Positions 1 through 9,353 of a stretch of 64,000 nucleotides of DNA are shown here, in pieces (within the stretch, counting starts at the first letter, position 1; every line of letters starts with the position of its first letter). The notes beneath the pieces were generated by a model. It was not told where the DNA came from. It worked only from the letters and a program-made list of their open reading frames with translations, and ran no database searches. Origin of the DNA: Bacteroidota bacterium (GTDB taxonomy: Bacteria; Bacteroidota; Bacteroidia; Flavobacteriales; Weeksellaceae); NCBI GenBank assembly GCA_023461035.1, contig JAEWOD010000035.1, forward strand, positions 124,001 to 188,000. Reading direction: 5' to 3'. The translations under genes and the position numbers were made by a program.

Positions 1-416
1 AAACCCAGCATTAATTTCTCCAGCCTGCCTTCCTGACTGATTACTGCATAGGCCGGATAGGAAAGTTTTCCGCGAAGCGAAAAATAGGCAAACGAATTCA
101 CGCCTCTGCCGCCGGTTTGAGGACGGACATATTTATAGGTTTTGCCCCGGAATTTGACTTCGTTTTTCATTTCCGCATCAAATTTCACGGGAATATAATT
201 TTCGTTTATATGTTTCACAACTTCTGCTTCTTTAAAAGTTGAAACATCCATTTTTTTACACCAACCACACCAGTCGGTATAAAAATCTATGAACAATGGT
301 TTTTCGGGTGAATTTTTCATTTCGGCTTCTGCCTGTTCCAGCGACATCCAGTTGATGTCCTGCGCTGAAAGCGAGACCGAAAAAATAAAAACTATAAATA
401 ATGCGAAATTTTTCAT
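1..416 (-). CDS. Secreted thioredoxin-like protein (3' end outside window)
   Basis: The reading frame starts at ATG 416 and runs off the window at position 1, giving the first 138 or so residues. A signal peptide covers about residues 1-19 (hydrophobic core ending SLSAQ). The sequence FYTDWCGWCKKMD follows, with a CxxC pair at Cys50 and Cys53, as in thioredoxin-like proteins of the Thioredoxin_7/DUF255 type. A periplasmic thiol-disulfide role is inferred from that motif and the signal peptide; the partner is unknown. The gene begins 51 bp after the stop of the last POT transporter and has its own candidate -7 box, so it may be transcribed separately. Confidence 0.8.
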   Translation of the reverse strand, partial: MKNFALFIVFIFSVSLSAQDINWMSLEQAEAEMKNSPEKPLFIDFYTDWCGWCKKMDVSTFKEAEVVKHINENYIPVKFDAEMKNEVKFRGKTYKYVRPQTGGRGVNSFAYFSLRGKLSYPAYAVISQEGRLEKLMLG

Positions 417-454
417 ATTGAAATTCAACCAATTAGTTCCTCAACAGAGGATTA

Positions 455-462
455 CAAAATTA
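455..462 (-). promoter_or_regulatory. Candidate -7 box for the thioredoxin-like gene
   Basis: On the minus strand this reads TAATTTTG, matching the Bacteroidota -7 consensus TAnnTTTG. It lies 39 nt upstream of the ATG at 416. No clear -33 TTG at the usual distance is visible, so support is moderate. A small inverted repeat (TCCTC-aaca-GAGGA, 438-451) sits just downstream of it. Confidence 0.4.
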
Positions 463-466
463 CAAT

Positions 467-2512
467 TTATTTGATTCCGTGCATCAATTTTTTCAGGGTG
501 CCATTTAATAATAAAGCAATAATCCCTATCACAAAAGGAATCACCGTAAAAATCAAAAAGAATGTAGTGAGGTTATACTGATCTGTTACTTTGTCAATCT
601 GACCTCCCAAAACACCTGAAGTTTTATTTCCGATGGCCAATGCCAGATACCAAACCCCAAACATGAAGCCTATCATACGAACCGGAACCAGCTTACTGAC
701 ATAGGAAAGCCCGACGGGTTGGACACATAATTCTCCCATCGTATGAAAAAGATAGGCCAGAATCAACCAGACAAAACTCACCGAAGCTGTTTTAGCTCCT
801 TGCGGAATATCTTTGGCTCCAAAAGCCAAAAATGCAAATCCGATTCCCAATAAAAACAATCCCAATGCATATTTTCCTGCCAAAGAAGGATTCAGTTTGC
901 TTTCCCAAAGTTTTGAAAATAACGGAGCCAATGCAATGATAAATAAGGAGTTGAGAATTAAAAACCAAGTCGCCGGTATTTCAATTTCGTTTTCCTTTTT
1001 TCGAACTACTTCAGCCTGGATACTTTCTTTAATCGTTGCTGCTTTTCCTTCTTCCACGAACCTGAAATCCGCTCCTTTTTTATCGATATCGATGATGTGA
1101 ATTTCTTGTCCCGGATTGAAATCCTCCAGTGCTCTGATGACCGTTGTTTGTTCCAGAATCTCCACTCCTTCCGGTGCAACATTTATGGAGTTGACAGCGA
1201 AAGAGGCTTTGGTTTCTTCACCTTTATCATTTTTGGAAGTGATTTCGTATGTCGGATAATTGATTTCGTATGAAAACGTATTGAAATTGGCATAAATTTT
1301 CCAAATAATCAATCCCCAAATTACCAAGAAACTGAATCCCAGAACTAAATTGGAGGTCAAATAATTTTTATAGGTCTTCCGAAATAAAAGAAATAATACA
1401 TAAGAAATTATTGCTACCGGAACGACAGTAATGATGATATCGACTATATTAAAAATCAAGGCGTGATTTCCCGCCAAAACCCTGTTTGTATAGTCTTTAG
1501 CAAAGATGCTCATGGATCCTCCGGCTTGTTCAAATGAAGCCCAAAAGAAAATAATCAATGAGGCGATGATCATGACAGCAAACATCCTGTGTTTGGTGAT
1601 TTTACTGTAACGCAGCGTCCGGGTTATCAGCAACACAACAAATGAAATCAAGGCGATGGAAATCGCATAATTAGAAAAGTCAGTGCCTGCTATTTCAAAT
1701 ATGTTTGTCTTGGAAATTTTGGACAATGGATCGTTGATTACCCAGGTCAGGCCTAAAACCGACACAACGCCAACTAATATTTTATCAATCAGCGTAAATG
1801 GGTTTTTTTGATCGTGAATCATTTGATGATCATCGCTTTCGATTTCATCATTGTCCTTATTGGGTTTTTTACCAACCTCTCCAAATATCCCTTGTGCCAG
1901 CGTAAATTGCAACAAGCCCAAAAGCATAAAAATTCCGGCCAGTCCAAAGCCCCAACTCCATCCGACGTTTTCACCCAGATATCCGCAAAGCATGATTCCC
2001 AAAAAGGCTCCGGCGTTTACACCCATATAAAAAATCGTATAGGCACCATCCTTTTTCTCCGGATGTTTTTGATACAATACCGAAATAAATGAGGTCATAT
2101 TGGGTTTGAAGAATCCAGTTCCAACGACCAATAAAAATAATCCCAAATACAAGAAAAACGGTGTTTCAATGGCCATACTGGCGTGACCCAGTGTCATAAT
2201 GATAGCTCCGATGATGATGGCCTTCCGGTAGCCCAAATATTTATCAGCAAGTTGCCCGCCTATGATCGGTGTCAAATAAAGCAATGCCAAATAAGTTCCG
2301 TATAGAGCCATGGCGTTTTCTCGCGGCCAGTCCCATCCTCCGATTCCGACGGCACTTACCAAAAACAAAACCAACAAAGCACGCATCCCATAAAAGGAAA
2401 ATCGTTCCCACATTTCGGTAAAGAATAAAACAAATAATCCCGAAGGATGTCCCAATACCTGATTTTGTTTATCGAAAAAATTGCTGTTTGTTTGATTTTG
2501 CATAGCTCTCAT
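467..2512 (-). CDS. POT-family peptide transporter 1
   Basis: Proton-coupled oligopeptide symporter of the POT/PTR (MFS) family in the inner membrane. The first helix carries the family ExxER signature in TEMWERFSFYGMR (Glu33, Glu36, Arg37) and the later GTGFFKPN signature is present. At 681 residues it is longer than the usual 450-600, because a hydrophilic stretch of about 100 residues (roughly 415-520) lies between two membrane segments near the C-terminal third. ATG 2512 is the longest start; ATG 2503 is an equally plausible alternative. It is the last of five tandem POT genes, separated from the previous one by a terminator hairpin. Di- or tripeptides are the likely substrates by family; the exact specificity is not visible. 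Confidence 0.9.
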   Translation of the reverse strand: MRAMQNQTNSNFFDKQNQVLGHPSGLFVLFFTEMWERFSFYGMRALLVLFLVSAVGIGGWDWPRENAMALYGTYLALLYLTPIIGGQLADKYLGYRKAIIIGAIIMTLGHASMAIETPFFLYLGLFLLVVGTGFFKPNMTSFISVLYQKHPEKKDGAYTIFYMGVNAGAFLGIMLCGYLGENVGWSWGFGLAGIFMLLGLLQFTLAQGIFGEVGKKPNKDNDEIESDDHQMIHDQKNPFTLIDKILVGVVSVLGLTWVINDPLSKISKTNIFEIAGTDFSNYAISIALISFVVLLITRTLRYSKITKHRMFAVMIIASLIIFFWASFEQAGGSMSIFAKDYTNRVLAGNHALIFNIVDIIITVVPVAIISYVLFLLFRKTYKNYLTSNLVLGFSFLVIWGLIIWKIYANFNTFSYEINYPTYEITSKNDKGEETKASFAVNSINVAPEGVEILEQTTVIRALEDFNPGQEIHIIDIDKKGADFRFVEEGKAATIKESIQAEVVRKKENEIEIPATWFLILNSLFIIALAPLFSKLWESKLNPSLAGKYALGLFLLGIGFAFLAFGAKDIPQGAKTASVSFVWLILAYLFHTMGELCVQPVGLSYVSKLVPVRMIGFMFGVWYLALAIGNKTSGVLGGQIDKVTDQYNLTTFFLIFTVIPFVIGIIALLLNGTLKKLMHGIK

Positions 2513-2548
2513 TTATAGGCCGCAAAATACTAAGATTATTTGAAATGA

Positions 2549-2574
2549 AAAGCCCGCTTATAAAAAACGGGCCT
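2549..2574 (-). terminator. Rho-independent terminator after POT transporter 2
   Basis: On the minus strand GGCCCG, an 11-nt loop and CGGGC are followed by TTTT. It lies just after the stop of the 2584-4260 gene and 37 bp before the next start at 2512, so transporter 1 is probably transcribed partly on its own. Confidence 0.7.
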
Positions 2575-2583
2575 TCAATTATT

Positions 2584-4260
2584 TTAAAATTTATTGGTTT
2601 CAATTTGTTCTTCGGCTTCTTTCAGCTTTTTTTCTCTCGGACGAATGATCATTCGGTCATAAATGGTCAAAGTTATGACAGAAAATAATCCGATTCCGAA
2701 AACCACATACCAAATCTTGTTTGGATTATAGGTATTCCAAAGCATATCTACGACTTGCCAATGATCCATGCCTAATTTCTGTTCTGCCAGAGCAAAATAT
2801 TCGTTTTTTGAAAACGGCAAATGCACGTTTGAAACATCAGCCCCTTTGGTTACTGCAAAATCTTTAAAAGCTGTTCCAACCGAATTCCAATCTATTTCTT
2901 CGGATTTCAGGTTAAATTTCTTCTCAAAATCGGAAATGGAGATATTGAGGGCTTTCGAGCCTGTTTCTATAAATTGTTCTTTAGAGACCACATTGGGCAT
3001 CGCAATGTTTCTTGTTGCCATTTCTTTTTGCAACAATGAAAGTTTATCGGACCACGCCTGATACAAATCTCCCGCAATGAAGCCCGTAAAGAAGTTTCCG
3101 GCAGCTACAGGTAAAAAATAGGTTCCCTGGTATAATCCTTCTTTTCCTTTGGGTGTGATCAAAGCGATGAATGAAGAAACCGTAGGGCTGGACATCATTT
3201 CGCCAATGGCAAAAATCATAGTCCCGATGATGGTAAACCAAACGTTATGCGTATAAAAAGTCAATCCAACTCCTATTGTAGCCACAATTGCACCACGAAT
3301 TACCGCATTTATATGACGCATTTTAGTTACTAAATAGGAAATAGGAATCTGAAGCAGTATAATCATCAGAGCATCCAAATTGGAGAATTGCTCCGGTTTT
3401 ATAAGCCCGGTGTCTTTGTCAACAAACGACTGTTTCAGAAATGGAATGTTTTCTATAATCCAATTACTGATTGCACTTGAATTCACCCAATCATCTATAA
3501 AATTGGGTAACGTATAAAATAACTGATTGAACATCACCCAAAAACAAATCATCAATAACAATAATATGCTCAAGCGAATATCTTTTAAAGCCTCAACGAT
3601 ACCTTTCAATGAATCACCAATCGCTTTGGCAATTGAATCCTTTGGTCTTTCAACTTTTGGTTCTTTATAAAACAGCAACAAAATCAATAGGTTGATTCCA
3701 ATTACTATGGCCGCTTGAATAAAAATAATTTTATATCCATAGTTATTCCTAAGAGTAGATGACATAAATGGACCTACAAAACCTCCTATATTGACCATCA
3801 TATAGAAAATCCCAAAACCAAGTGTCCCGGTGGTTTCATCCGTATTCCTTGCAACAATGGCAGAGGCTACCGGCTTAAAGAAAGCGGCGCCTATCGCAAC
3901 AAAAAGAAAAACCATATAAACACTCCAATACGTATTTACTTCACCCATCAGATAATAACCGGATATCATAATTACATAGGCAATTGTTAGTGACAGTTTA
4001 TAGCCAATCCGGTCAGCAATTACACCAAAGAATACCGGAAGCAAATAAAGAATAGCCGTAATATTCCCCATAATACTGCCTTTCTCTATATGATTAAACC
4101 CTAATCCTCCACTATCAGTAGAACCCACTAAATAAAGCCCTAAAATATTAAACATTCCATACCACGCCCATCTTTCGAAAAGCTCCATATTACTCGCTAT
4201 CCAAAAATTCTTATTTAAAGAACCGATGGTCTGGAAAAATGATTTTTTGTTTTCTGTCAT
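2584..4260 (-). CDS. POT-family transporter 2, divergent member
   Basis: A 558-residue MFS transporter with about 12-14 hydrophobic segments. It keeps an ExxER motif in NMELFERWAWYG (Glu26, Glu29, Arg30), but the flanking residues differ from the other four copies, which all have EMWERF. A hydrophilic region of roughly 110 residues (about 405-510) separates the last membrane segments and contains SKEQFIET. The divergence suggests a different substrate or an older paralogue. The ATG lies 12 bp downstream of the stop of the preceding POT gene, consistent with co-transcription. The POT assignment is secure; the substrate is not known. Confidence 0.85.
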   Translation of the reverse strand: MTENKKSFFQTIGSLNKNFWIASNMELFERWAWYGMFNILGLYLVGSTDSGGLGFNHIEKGSIMGNITAILYLLPVFFGVIADRIGYKLSLTIAYVIMISGYYLMGEVNTYWSVYMVFLFVAIGAAFFKPVASAIVARNTDETTGTLGFGIFYMMVNIGGFVGPFMSSTLRNNYGYKIIFIQAAIVIGINLLILLLFYKEPKVERPKDSIAKAIGDSLKGIVEALKDIRLSILLLLMICFWVMFNQLFYTLPNFIDDWVNSSAISNWIIENIPFLKQSFVDKDTGLIKPEQFSNLDALMIILLQIPISYLVTKMRHINAVIRGAIVATIGVGLTFYTHNVWFTIIGTMIFAIGEMMSSPTVSSFIALITPKGKEGLYQGTYFLPVAAGNFFTGFIAGDLYQAWSDKLSLLQKEMATRNIAMPNVVSKEQFIETGSKALNISISDFEKKFNLKSEEIDWNSVGTAFKDFAVTKGADVSNVHLPFSKNEYFALAEQKLGMDHWQVVDMLWNTYNPNKIWYVVFGIGLFSVITLTIYDRMIIRPREKKLKEAEEQIETNKF

Positions 4261-4271
4261 TTCTATTTAAT

Positions 4272-5780
4272 TTATTTTACTTCTTGCATAAGTTTTCTTA
4301 CGATTGGGGAAATCAATATCAATAAAACGCCCGCTATCACGGCATACAGACCTAATTGTTTGTAACCATCGGTATAGGCGATCAAAGCATCATAATTTGA
4401 AGTTCCGGTTTTGGATGTCGCCATGCCTGCTCCTATGATTCCGGCTACATATTGCCCGTAAGCACTTGCTAGAAACCAAAGCCCCATCATCATTCCTTGA
4501 AGTTTCTCAGTGGATAATTTGGTCATGATAGATAAACCAATCGGCGACAGACAAAGTTCTCCCAATGTAATTACCAAAAGGGCAATCGTGAATATATTCA
4601 ATGAAGTTACACCCTGTAAATCAGCAAACAATCTAGTTGCAAATAAAACATAATAACCTAATCCCAAGAATATAAATCCTAAACCAAATTTGATGACTGT
4701 GTTAGGCTCAATCTTTCTTTTACTCAACCAAATCCATAAAAGCCCTATCAGTGGCGCCAAAAATATGATGAAAAATGCTCCTCCCGAATTGTTTACTCCG
4801 TTTGGATCCAATCCCAACAAATCTTTATTTAAATTCTTAGCCGCAAAAATACTCAGTGAACCTCCGCTTTGCTCATAAATCCCCCAAAACAAAATGGAAA
4901 ATATAATGAACACCAGCGCTGCCAATAATTTTTTTCGCTCTGCCGAATTCACTTTGGACATTTCATAAAACAAATAAATCAGGGTGAGCGGTCCGATAGT
5001 CCACATAAAATAATCGGTGTATTCCGTCTGTGCAACCATGGTCATAATCATAGGAACAAAAACCAGTGTCAAGGCATATACGCCATACTCTTTCCACTTT
5101 TCAATGGGTTTAAACGTACCATCTATATTCTCAATTTGCGGTTGTAACCCAATCGGCCCCAAACTTCTTTGGGTAAAAACAAAATTGATCAAACTGATGA
5201 CCATCACAATTGCAGCTAAACCAAAAGCCACATTCCATCTCAACCCTTCCGGAATCACACTGCTCAGCATTTCACCTTTTCCTATGGCGATGCAAAGATA
5301 GCCTCCCAGAAGCGCACCCAAATTAATTCCGGCATAGAAAAGGGAAAACCCGGCATCTCTTCTCGAATCATCTGATTTGTATAATTTCCCGACCATCGTA
5401 GAAATATTGGGTTTGAAAAAACCGGTTCCCACCACCGTAAATGCAATTCCTAAAAAGAAAAACTTATGCGGATCTGTTGCCAGAATCAAACTCCCAACGA
5501 TCATCAGCAATCCACCCCAAAAAAGTGATTTACGAAAACCCAGGATTTTATCGGCAAATAATCCACCTACAAATGTAAAGGCATAAACAAATGCCTGTGT
5601 AGCTCCATACTGCAAATTGGCTTGGGTTTCTTCAAAATTGAGTTGGCTGATCATAAAGAAAACCAGCATCCCGCGCATCCCGTAGAAACAAAAGCGTTCC
5701 CACATTTCGGAGAAGAACAGCGACCAGATTTGTTTAGGGTATTTTCCTTTGAAGTTTTGAATTTGTTCAAGTGTGTTCAT
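4272..5780 (-). CDS. POT-family peptide transporter 3
   Basis: A 502-residue POT/PTR symporter, the most compact of the five and closest to the family's usual length. SEMWERFCFYGMRG holds the ExxER motif (Glu25, Glu28, Arg29), and GTGFFKPN follows around residue 120. It has no long extramembrane insertion. A terminator hairpin lies 18-40 nt upstream of its ATG, so its expression depends on read-through or on a promoter embedded in that hairpin region. It is followed 11 bp later by transporter 2. Proton-coupled di/tripeptide import is inferred from the family. Confidence 0.92.
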   Translation of the reverse strand: MNTLEQIQNFKGKYPKQIWSLFFSEMWERFCFYGMRGMLVFFMISQLNFEETQANLQYGATQAFVYAFTFVGGLFADKILGFRKSLFWGGLLMIVGSLILATDPHKFFFLGIAFTVVGTGFFKPNISTMVGKLYKSDDSRRDAGFSLFYAGINLGALLGGYLCIAIGKGEMLSSVIPEGLRWNVAFGLAAIVMVISLINFVFTQRSLGPIGLQPQIENIDGTFKPIEKWKEYGVYALTLVFVPMIMTMVAQTEYTDYFMWTIGPLTLIYLFYEMSKVNSAERKKLLAALVFIIFSILFWGIYEQSGGSLSIFAAKNLNKDLLGLDPNGVNNSGGAFFIIFLAPLIGLLWIWLSKRKIEPNTVIKFGLGFIFLGLGYYVLFATRLFADLQGVTSLNIFTIALLVITLGELCLSPIGLSIMTKLSTEKLQGMMMGLWFLASAYGQYVAGIIGAGMATSKTGTSNYDALIAYTDGYKQLGLYAVIAGVLLILISPIVRKLMQEVK

Positions 5781-5789
5781 GTGTGTAAA

Positions 5790-5820
5790 TTAAAAAAGAG
5801 GATGCTTTAAAAACATCCTC
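5790..5820 (-). terminator. Intrinsic terminator between POT genes 4 and 3
   Basis: On the minus strand GAGGATG, a 9-nt loop and CATCCTC are followed by TTTTTTA. The 7-bp stem is perfect. It follows the stop of the 5855-7591 gene and ends just 10-18 nt before the ATG of the 4272-5780 gene. Confidence 0.85.
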
Positions 5821-5854
5821 GCTAAATTATAAATTAATTGGTTCTGACCAAGAA

Positions 5855-7591
5855 TTATCTCACGCCATGCATCATTTTCTTCAAAAACGGTGTGATGGCT
5901 GCCAAAATAACGGCTGCAATTCCACAGAGAACCACAAATACCATAAAAAATTCAAATAAATTTCCAATTTCAAATCCTGCAAAAACCGGATTATGTGTCG
6001 GTAATTGATTATCGGTCAGTGTCCTTTCAATTTCAGGAGTCAAAGCAACCGATTTGTCTAATACGCCTTGTAAATCTACCCCCAACTCACTGGCTTTCTG
6101 GAATTTATCGCCCGTCGCCGGCAACAAAGCCCCCAAAGTTCCTGCCAGCGCATATCCTGCCGCATTGGAAATAAAGAAAACACCATATAAAAGAGATGAA
6201 AAACGTTTAGGAGATAATTTCCCAACAAGTGATAACCCAATCGGTGATAAACAAAGTTCACCACAAGTCTGAATGAAATATAATAAAATCAACCATTTGA
6301 TTGCCAACATTCCTGTGCTTCCCAGATCTTTAACATTATAGGCTATGATAAAATAACTCAATGCCATCACTGCCAAACCTATGGCCTGTTTAAACGGTGA
6401 AACCGGCTCTTTTCCTTTTGCTCTCAATTTGTCCCAAAGCATACTGAAAGGAACGGCTAACAGGACAACGAACATCCCGTTAAAAATCTGAACCATGGAC
6501 GGAGGCATTTCCCATCCGAATATATTGCGATCCGTTTGATTATCGGCAATAAAAGTCAACGATGAACCTGCCTGCTCAAAAGCGGCCCAGAAAAAGATGA
6601 CGAAAAACGAAATGATGTAAATAACAAAAATACGGTCTCGTTCGATTTTGGTTAACGCCGAATCGGAAACGATTAACACCGCAAGCGAAATCCCCGAGGC
6701 ATAAATAATCGGATAAATCACTCCTTTGATCATTCCTGCCGCATCCATTCCGGAAAACCCGATTGTATCGACCAATAAATATTGGAATACAAAGAATAAT
6801 CCTATAAACAAAGCCACTACGATTCCCAAAGATTTGGATGTGAATTTCGCTGCCGTTGCTTCTCCTTCTTCAAAATCATCTTTTGTATTGTGTTTGGGCA
6901 AGCCTCCTATGGCTCTGCCTTCCGGCGTTACTACATATTTATTTTTTAATAAAATGAAAGTCAGTGTTCCTATCATCATTGCCATAGAAGCAGCTAAGAA
7001 TCCCCATTTAAATGCAAATAAATCCCTAACGCCATCAACTTTTACATCTCCTAAAAATGGACAGATAAATTGGCCTAAAAACGCACCGATGTTAATTCCC
7101 ATATAGAAAATCGTAAAAGCTGAATCCAGTTTGCTTTTTTCCTGTTTCGGATACAAACTTCCCACCATCGATGAAATATTGGGTTTAAAGAATCCGTTTC
7201 CGAATATAATAACCCCCAATGCCAACCAAAGTAAAGTATTGGACATACTTAAGTTTTCACTGAAAATGGATGCGCTGAAAAACAAAAGCAATTGTCCAGC
7301 AGCCATTAAAACTCCACCCAGGATGATACAATATCGGTTTCCTAAAAACCGATCGGCTATGAATCCACCCAAAAGAGGAGTCAAATAACAAAGTGCCAGA
7401 AATCCTCCGTAAATAATGGAGGCATCCGCTTCTTTCATCATCAAAGCGTTGACCATAAAAAGAGTCAACAAAGCACGCATTCCATAAAAGTTGAAACGCT
7501 CCCACATTTCGGTACCGAAAAGCACCCAAAGCCCTTTCGGATGTTTTGTGTTTCCGGCTTGTGCTGTACTTATATCTGCATTCGTCGTCAT
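5855..7591 (-). CDS. POT-family peptide transporter 4
   Basis: A 578-residue POT/PTR symporter. GTEMWERFNFYGMRA gives the ExxER motif (Glu28, Glu31, Arg32), and NGFFKPN is the second family signature. The C-terminal part carries a short hydrophilic insertion (about residues 490-535) before the last helix, and the protein ends MMHGVR, close to the MHGIK ending of transporter 1, which suggests these two copies are sister paralogues. It starts 21 bp after the stop of transporter 5 and is followed by a strong terminator. Peptide import is inferred from the family. Confidence 0.92.
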   Translation of the reverse strand: MTTNADISTAQAGNTKHPKGLWVLFGTEMWERFNFYGMRALLTLFMVNALMMKEADASIIYGGFLALCYLTPLLGGFIADRFLGNRYCIILGGVLMAAGQLLLFFSASIFSENLSMSNTLLWLALGVIIFGNGFFKPNISSMVGSLYPKQEKSKLDSAFTIFYMGINIGAFLGQFICPFLGDVKVDGVRDLFAFKWGFLAASMAMMIGTLTFILLKNKYVVTPEGRAIGGLPKHNTKDDFEEGEATAAKFTSKSLGIVVALFIGLFFVFQYLLVDTIGFSGMDAAGMIKGVIYPIIYASGISLAVLIVSDSALTKIERDRIFVIYIISFFVIFFWAAFEQAGSSLTFIADNQTDRNIFGWEMPPSMVQIFNGMFVVLLAVPFSMLWDKLRAKGKEPVSPFKQAIGLAVMALSYFIIAYNVKDLGSTGMLAIKWLILLYFIQTCGELCLSPIGLSLVGKLSPKRFSSLLYGVFFISNAAGYALAGTLGALLPATGDKFQKASELGVDLQGVLDKSVALTPEIERTLTDNQLPTHNPVFAGFEIGNLFEFFMVFVVLCGIAAVILAAITPFLKKMMHGVR

Positions 7592-7612
7592 AGTGTTTTA
7601 ATTAAGATTAAT

Positions 7613-9271
7613 TTAATGTATGTTTTTTTCTTTCATTACTTTATTCAAACTTTTCAGCAAGGCAAACATCAGCAAGGTTGCAAACATCAGCAAAGCGAAA
7701 TTGATCCAGAAAAAATTGGCTTTGTCATCATAAGTATCCCATAAGCTCGCCAAAACGCCGGACATTTTATTTCCGATGGAAGTCGATAAAAACCATCCGC
7801 CCATCATAAGTGCGGTGATGTTGGTCGGGCTCAGTTTGGAAACGACAGAAAGCCCCATCGGACTGAGGAATAATTCCCCGATGGTGATGATTCCATAATT
7901 AGCGACCAGCCACCAGACACTGACTTTTTCCGTTCCGTTGGCTCCGGCTTTTACGGCTGCCACCATGACCAAAACCGAAAGTGCCGAAATGAGTAATCCA
8001 AATGCGATTTTCGTCGGCGTGGTCGGTTCTCGCTGCCTTTGCCGCAAAAACGTGAAAAACGCTACGATCAAAGGCGTGAGGATGATAACCCAACCCGGAT
8101 TTATGGATTGGCTCAGATTGGTTGCCCATAAATAGATTTTTGATCCTTCTGCCGGCAATTTATCAGCAGCAATATTTCGGAAATAAACCGGATAATTGAC
8201 TTCTTTCAACACTTTATCTCCTTCTTTTTGAATCCGGAAAGCATGATCATATAGTGCAACTGAATCCTTTGAATAGGTAACTTCCTGCGCCAGTTTAAGC
8301 GAATTGAAAACCTGCTCCGTCGTTCCTGTCACTTCCCGGTCTGTGTAGCGGTCTGCCCAAGTGTTGAGCGCCGATCCGTTTAATTTGAAAACCGCCCAAA
8401 AGAGAATGACAACCATGAAAATAGCGAGCAATGCTCCGATCGGACGTTTTTCTTCCTGTTTGGCTTTGAAATAAAGACTTCCGTAGAAAAATACAATCGG
8501 GATACAGGCAAATATAAATGCATCTGTACTGTCCGAACCAAAAATCGAACTATTGGGATTATTGACAGATTCTACTCCTTTCAACAGCCAACCTATCATT
8601 CCAAACACAGCGGAAGGAACCAATATAAACATTACGATTTTCCAGAAAGGCATATCGCCCGGCTGAACTCCTTTTTTATGATCATGGCCTTTGTAGAATT
8701 TTGTTCCCAAAACAAATATGATAACTCCTATGAACATTCCGATTCCGGCCGCCATAAAAGCCCAACTCCAGCCAAGCAGAATCTGAAGTGCCGCCCCGAA
8801 AAAGTTACAGACAAATGCACCGATGTTAATTCCCATGTAGAAAATGTTGTAGCCTTCATCTTTTTTGTCTCTGTATTTCTCTTCCGAATAAAAATTACCC
8901 AATAAAGTTGAAATATTGGGTTTGAAAAATCCGTTCCCGAGAATTACGAGCGTCATCGCTACGTAAAGTGCCTTGATGTCATGAATCCCCATCATCATAT
9001 ACCCGATTCCCATCAGAATCCCACCGATGATGATTGATTTTTTATAACCCCAGTACCGGTCTGCAACCAAACCACCTATGAAAGGAGTCAGGAAAACCAA
9101 AGCAATGAAAGTTCCGTATAAATCTGATGCTTGTTTTTCTGTCATCGCAAATCCGGTTTCCACATCTTTCAGGTAAAGCGTGAAAATCCCAATCATCAAA
9201 TAATACCCAAATCTTTCCCACATTTCGGAAAGGAATAGATAAGGAAGAGCTTTCGGGTGTTTGTTCCACAT
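7613..9271 (-). CDS. POT-family peptide transporter 5
   Basis: A 552-residue POT/PTR symporter. The ExxER motif is in SEMWERFGYYLMIG (Glu16, Glu19, Arg20), with YYL replacing the FYGM of copies 1, 3 and 4. NGFFKPN follows near residue 115. An extramembrane stretch of about 80 residues (roughly 310-390) separates membrane segments, at a different place from the insertions of the other copies. It is the first transporter downstream of the dipeptidyl peptidase (82-bp gap containing two hairpins), which makes peptide uptake coupled to exopeptidase activity the natural reading. Confidence 0.92.
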   Translation of the reverse strand: MWNKHPKALPYLFLSEMWERFGYYLMIGIFTLYLKDVETGFAMTEKQASDLYGTFIALVFLTPFIGGLVADRYWGYKKSIIIGGILMGIGYMMMGIHDIKALYVAMTLVILGNGFFKPNISTLLGNFYSEEKYRDKKDEGYNIFYMGINIGAFVCNFFGAALQILLGWSWAFMAAGIGMFIGVIIFVLGTKFYKGHDHKKGVQPGDMPFWKIVMFILVPSAVFGMIGWLLKGVESVNNPNSSIFGSDSTDAFIFACIPIVFFYGSLYFKAKQEEKRPIGALLAIFMVVILFWAVFKLNGSALNTWADRYTDREVTGTTEQVFNSLKLAQEVTYSKDSVALYDHAFRIQKEGDKVLKEVNYPVYFRNIAADKLPAEGSKIYLWATNLSQSINPGWVIILTPLIVAFFTFLRQRQREPTTPTKIAFGLLISALSVLVMVAAVKAGANGTEKVSVWWLVANYGIITIGELFLSPMGLSVVSKLSPTNITALMMGGWFLSTSIGNKMSGVLASLWDTYDDKANFFWINFALLMFATLLMFALLKSLNKVMKEKNIH

Positions 9272-9294
9272 AGGTTTTAGTTTTTTTATTATTC

Positions 9295-9345
9295 TAACCT
9301 CCTAGGTTAATTTTTCATTCGTGCTATTAACCTTGAAGGTTTAAT
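9295..9345. repeat. Two adjacent AACCT...AGGTT hairpins between DPP IV and POT 5
   Basis: The arms TAACCT (9295-9300) and AGGTTA (9304-9309) are a perfect inverted repeat. A second, imperfect one, ATTAACCTT-g-AAGGTTTAAT, spans 9326-9345. Both share the AACCT/AGGTT core. They could act as weak terminators, processing sites or operator half-sites in this operon gap; no U-tract follows directly. Confidence 0.5.
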
Positions 9346-9353
9346 GTTTTAAT

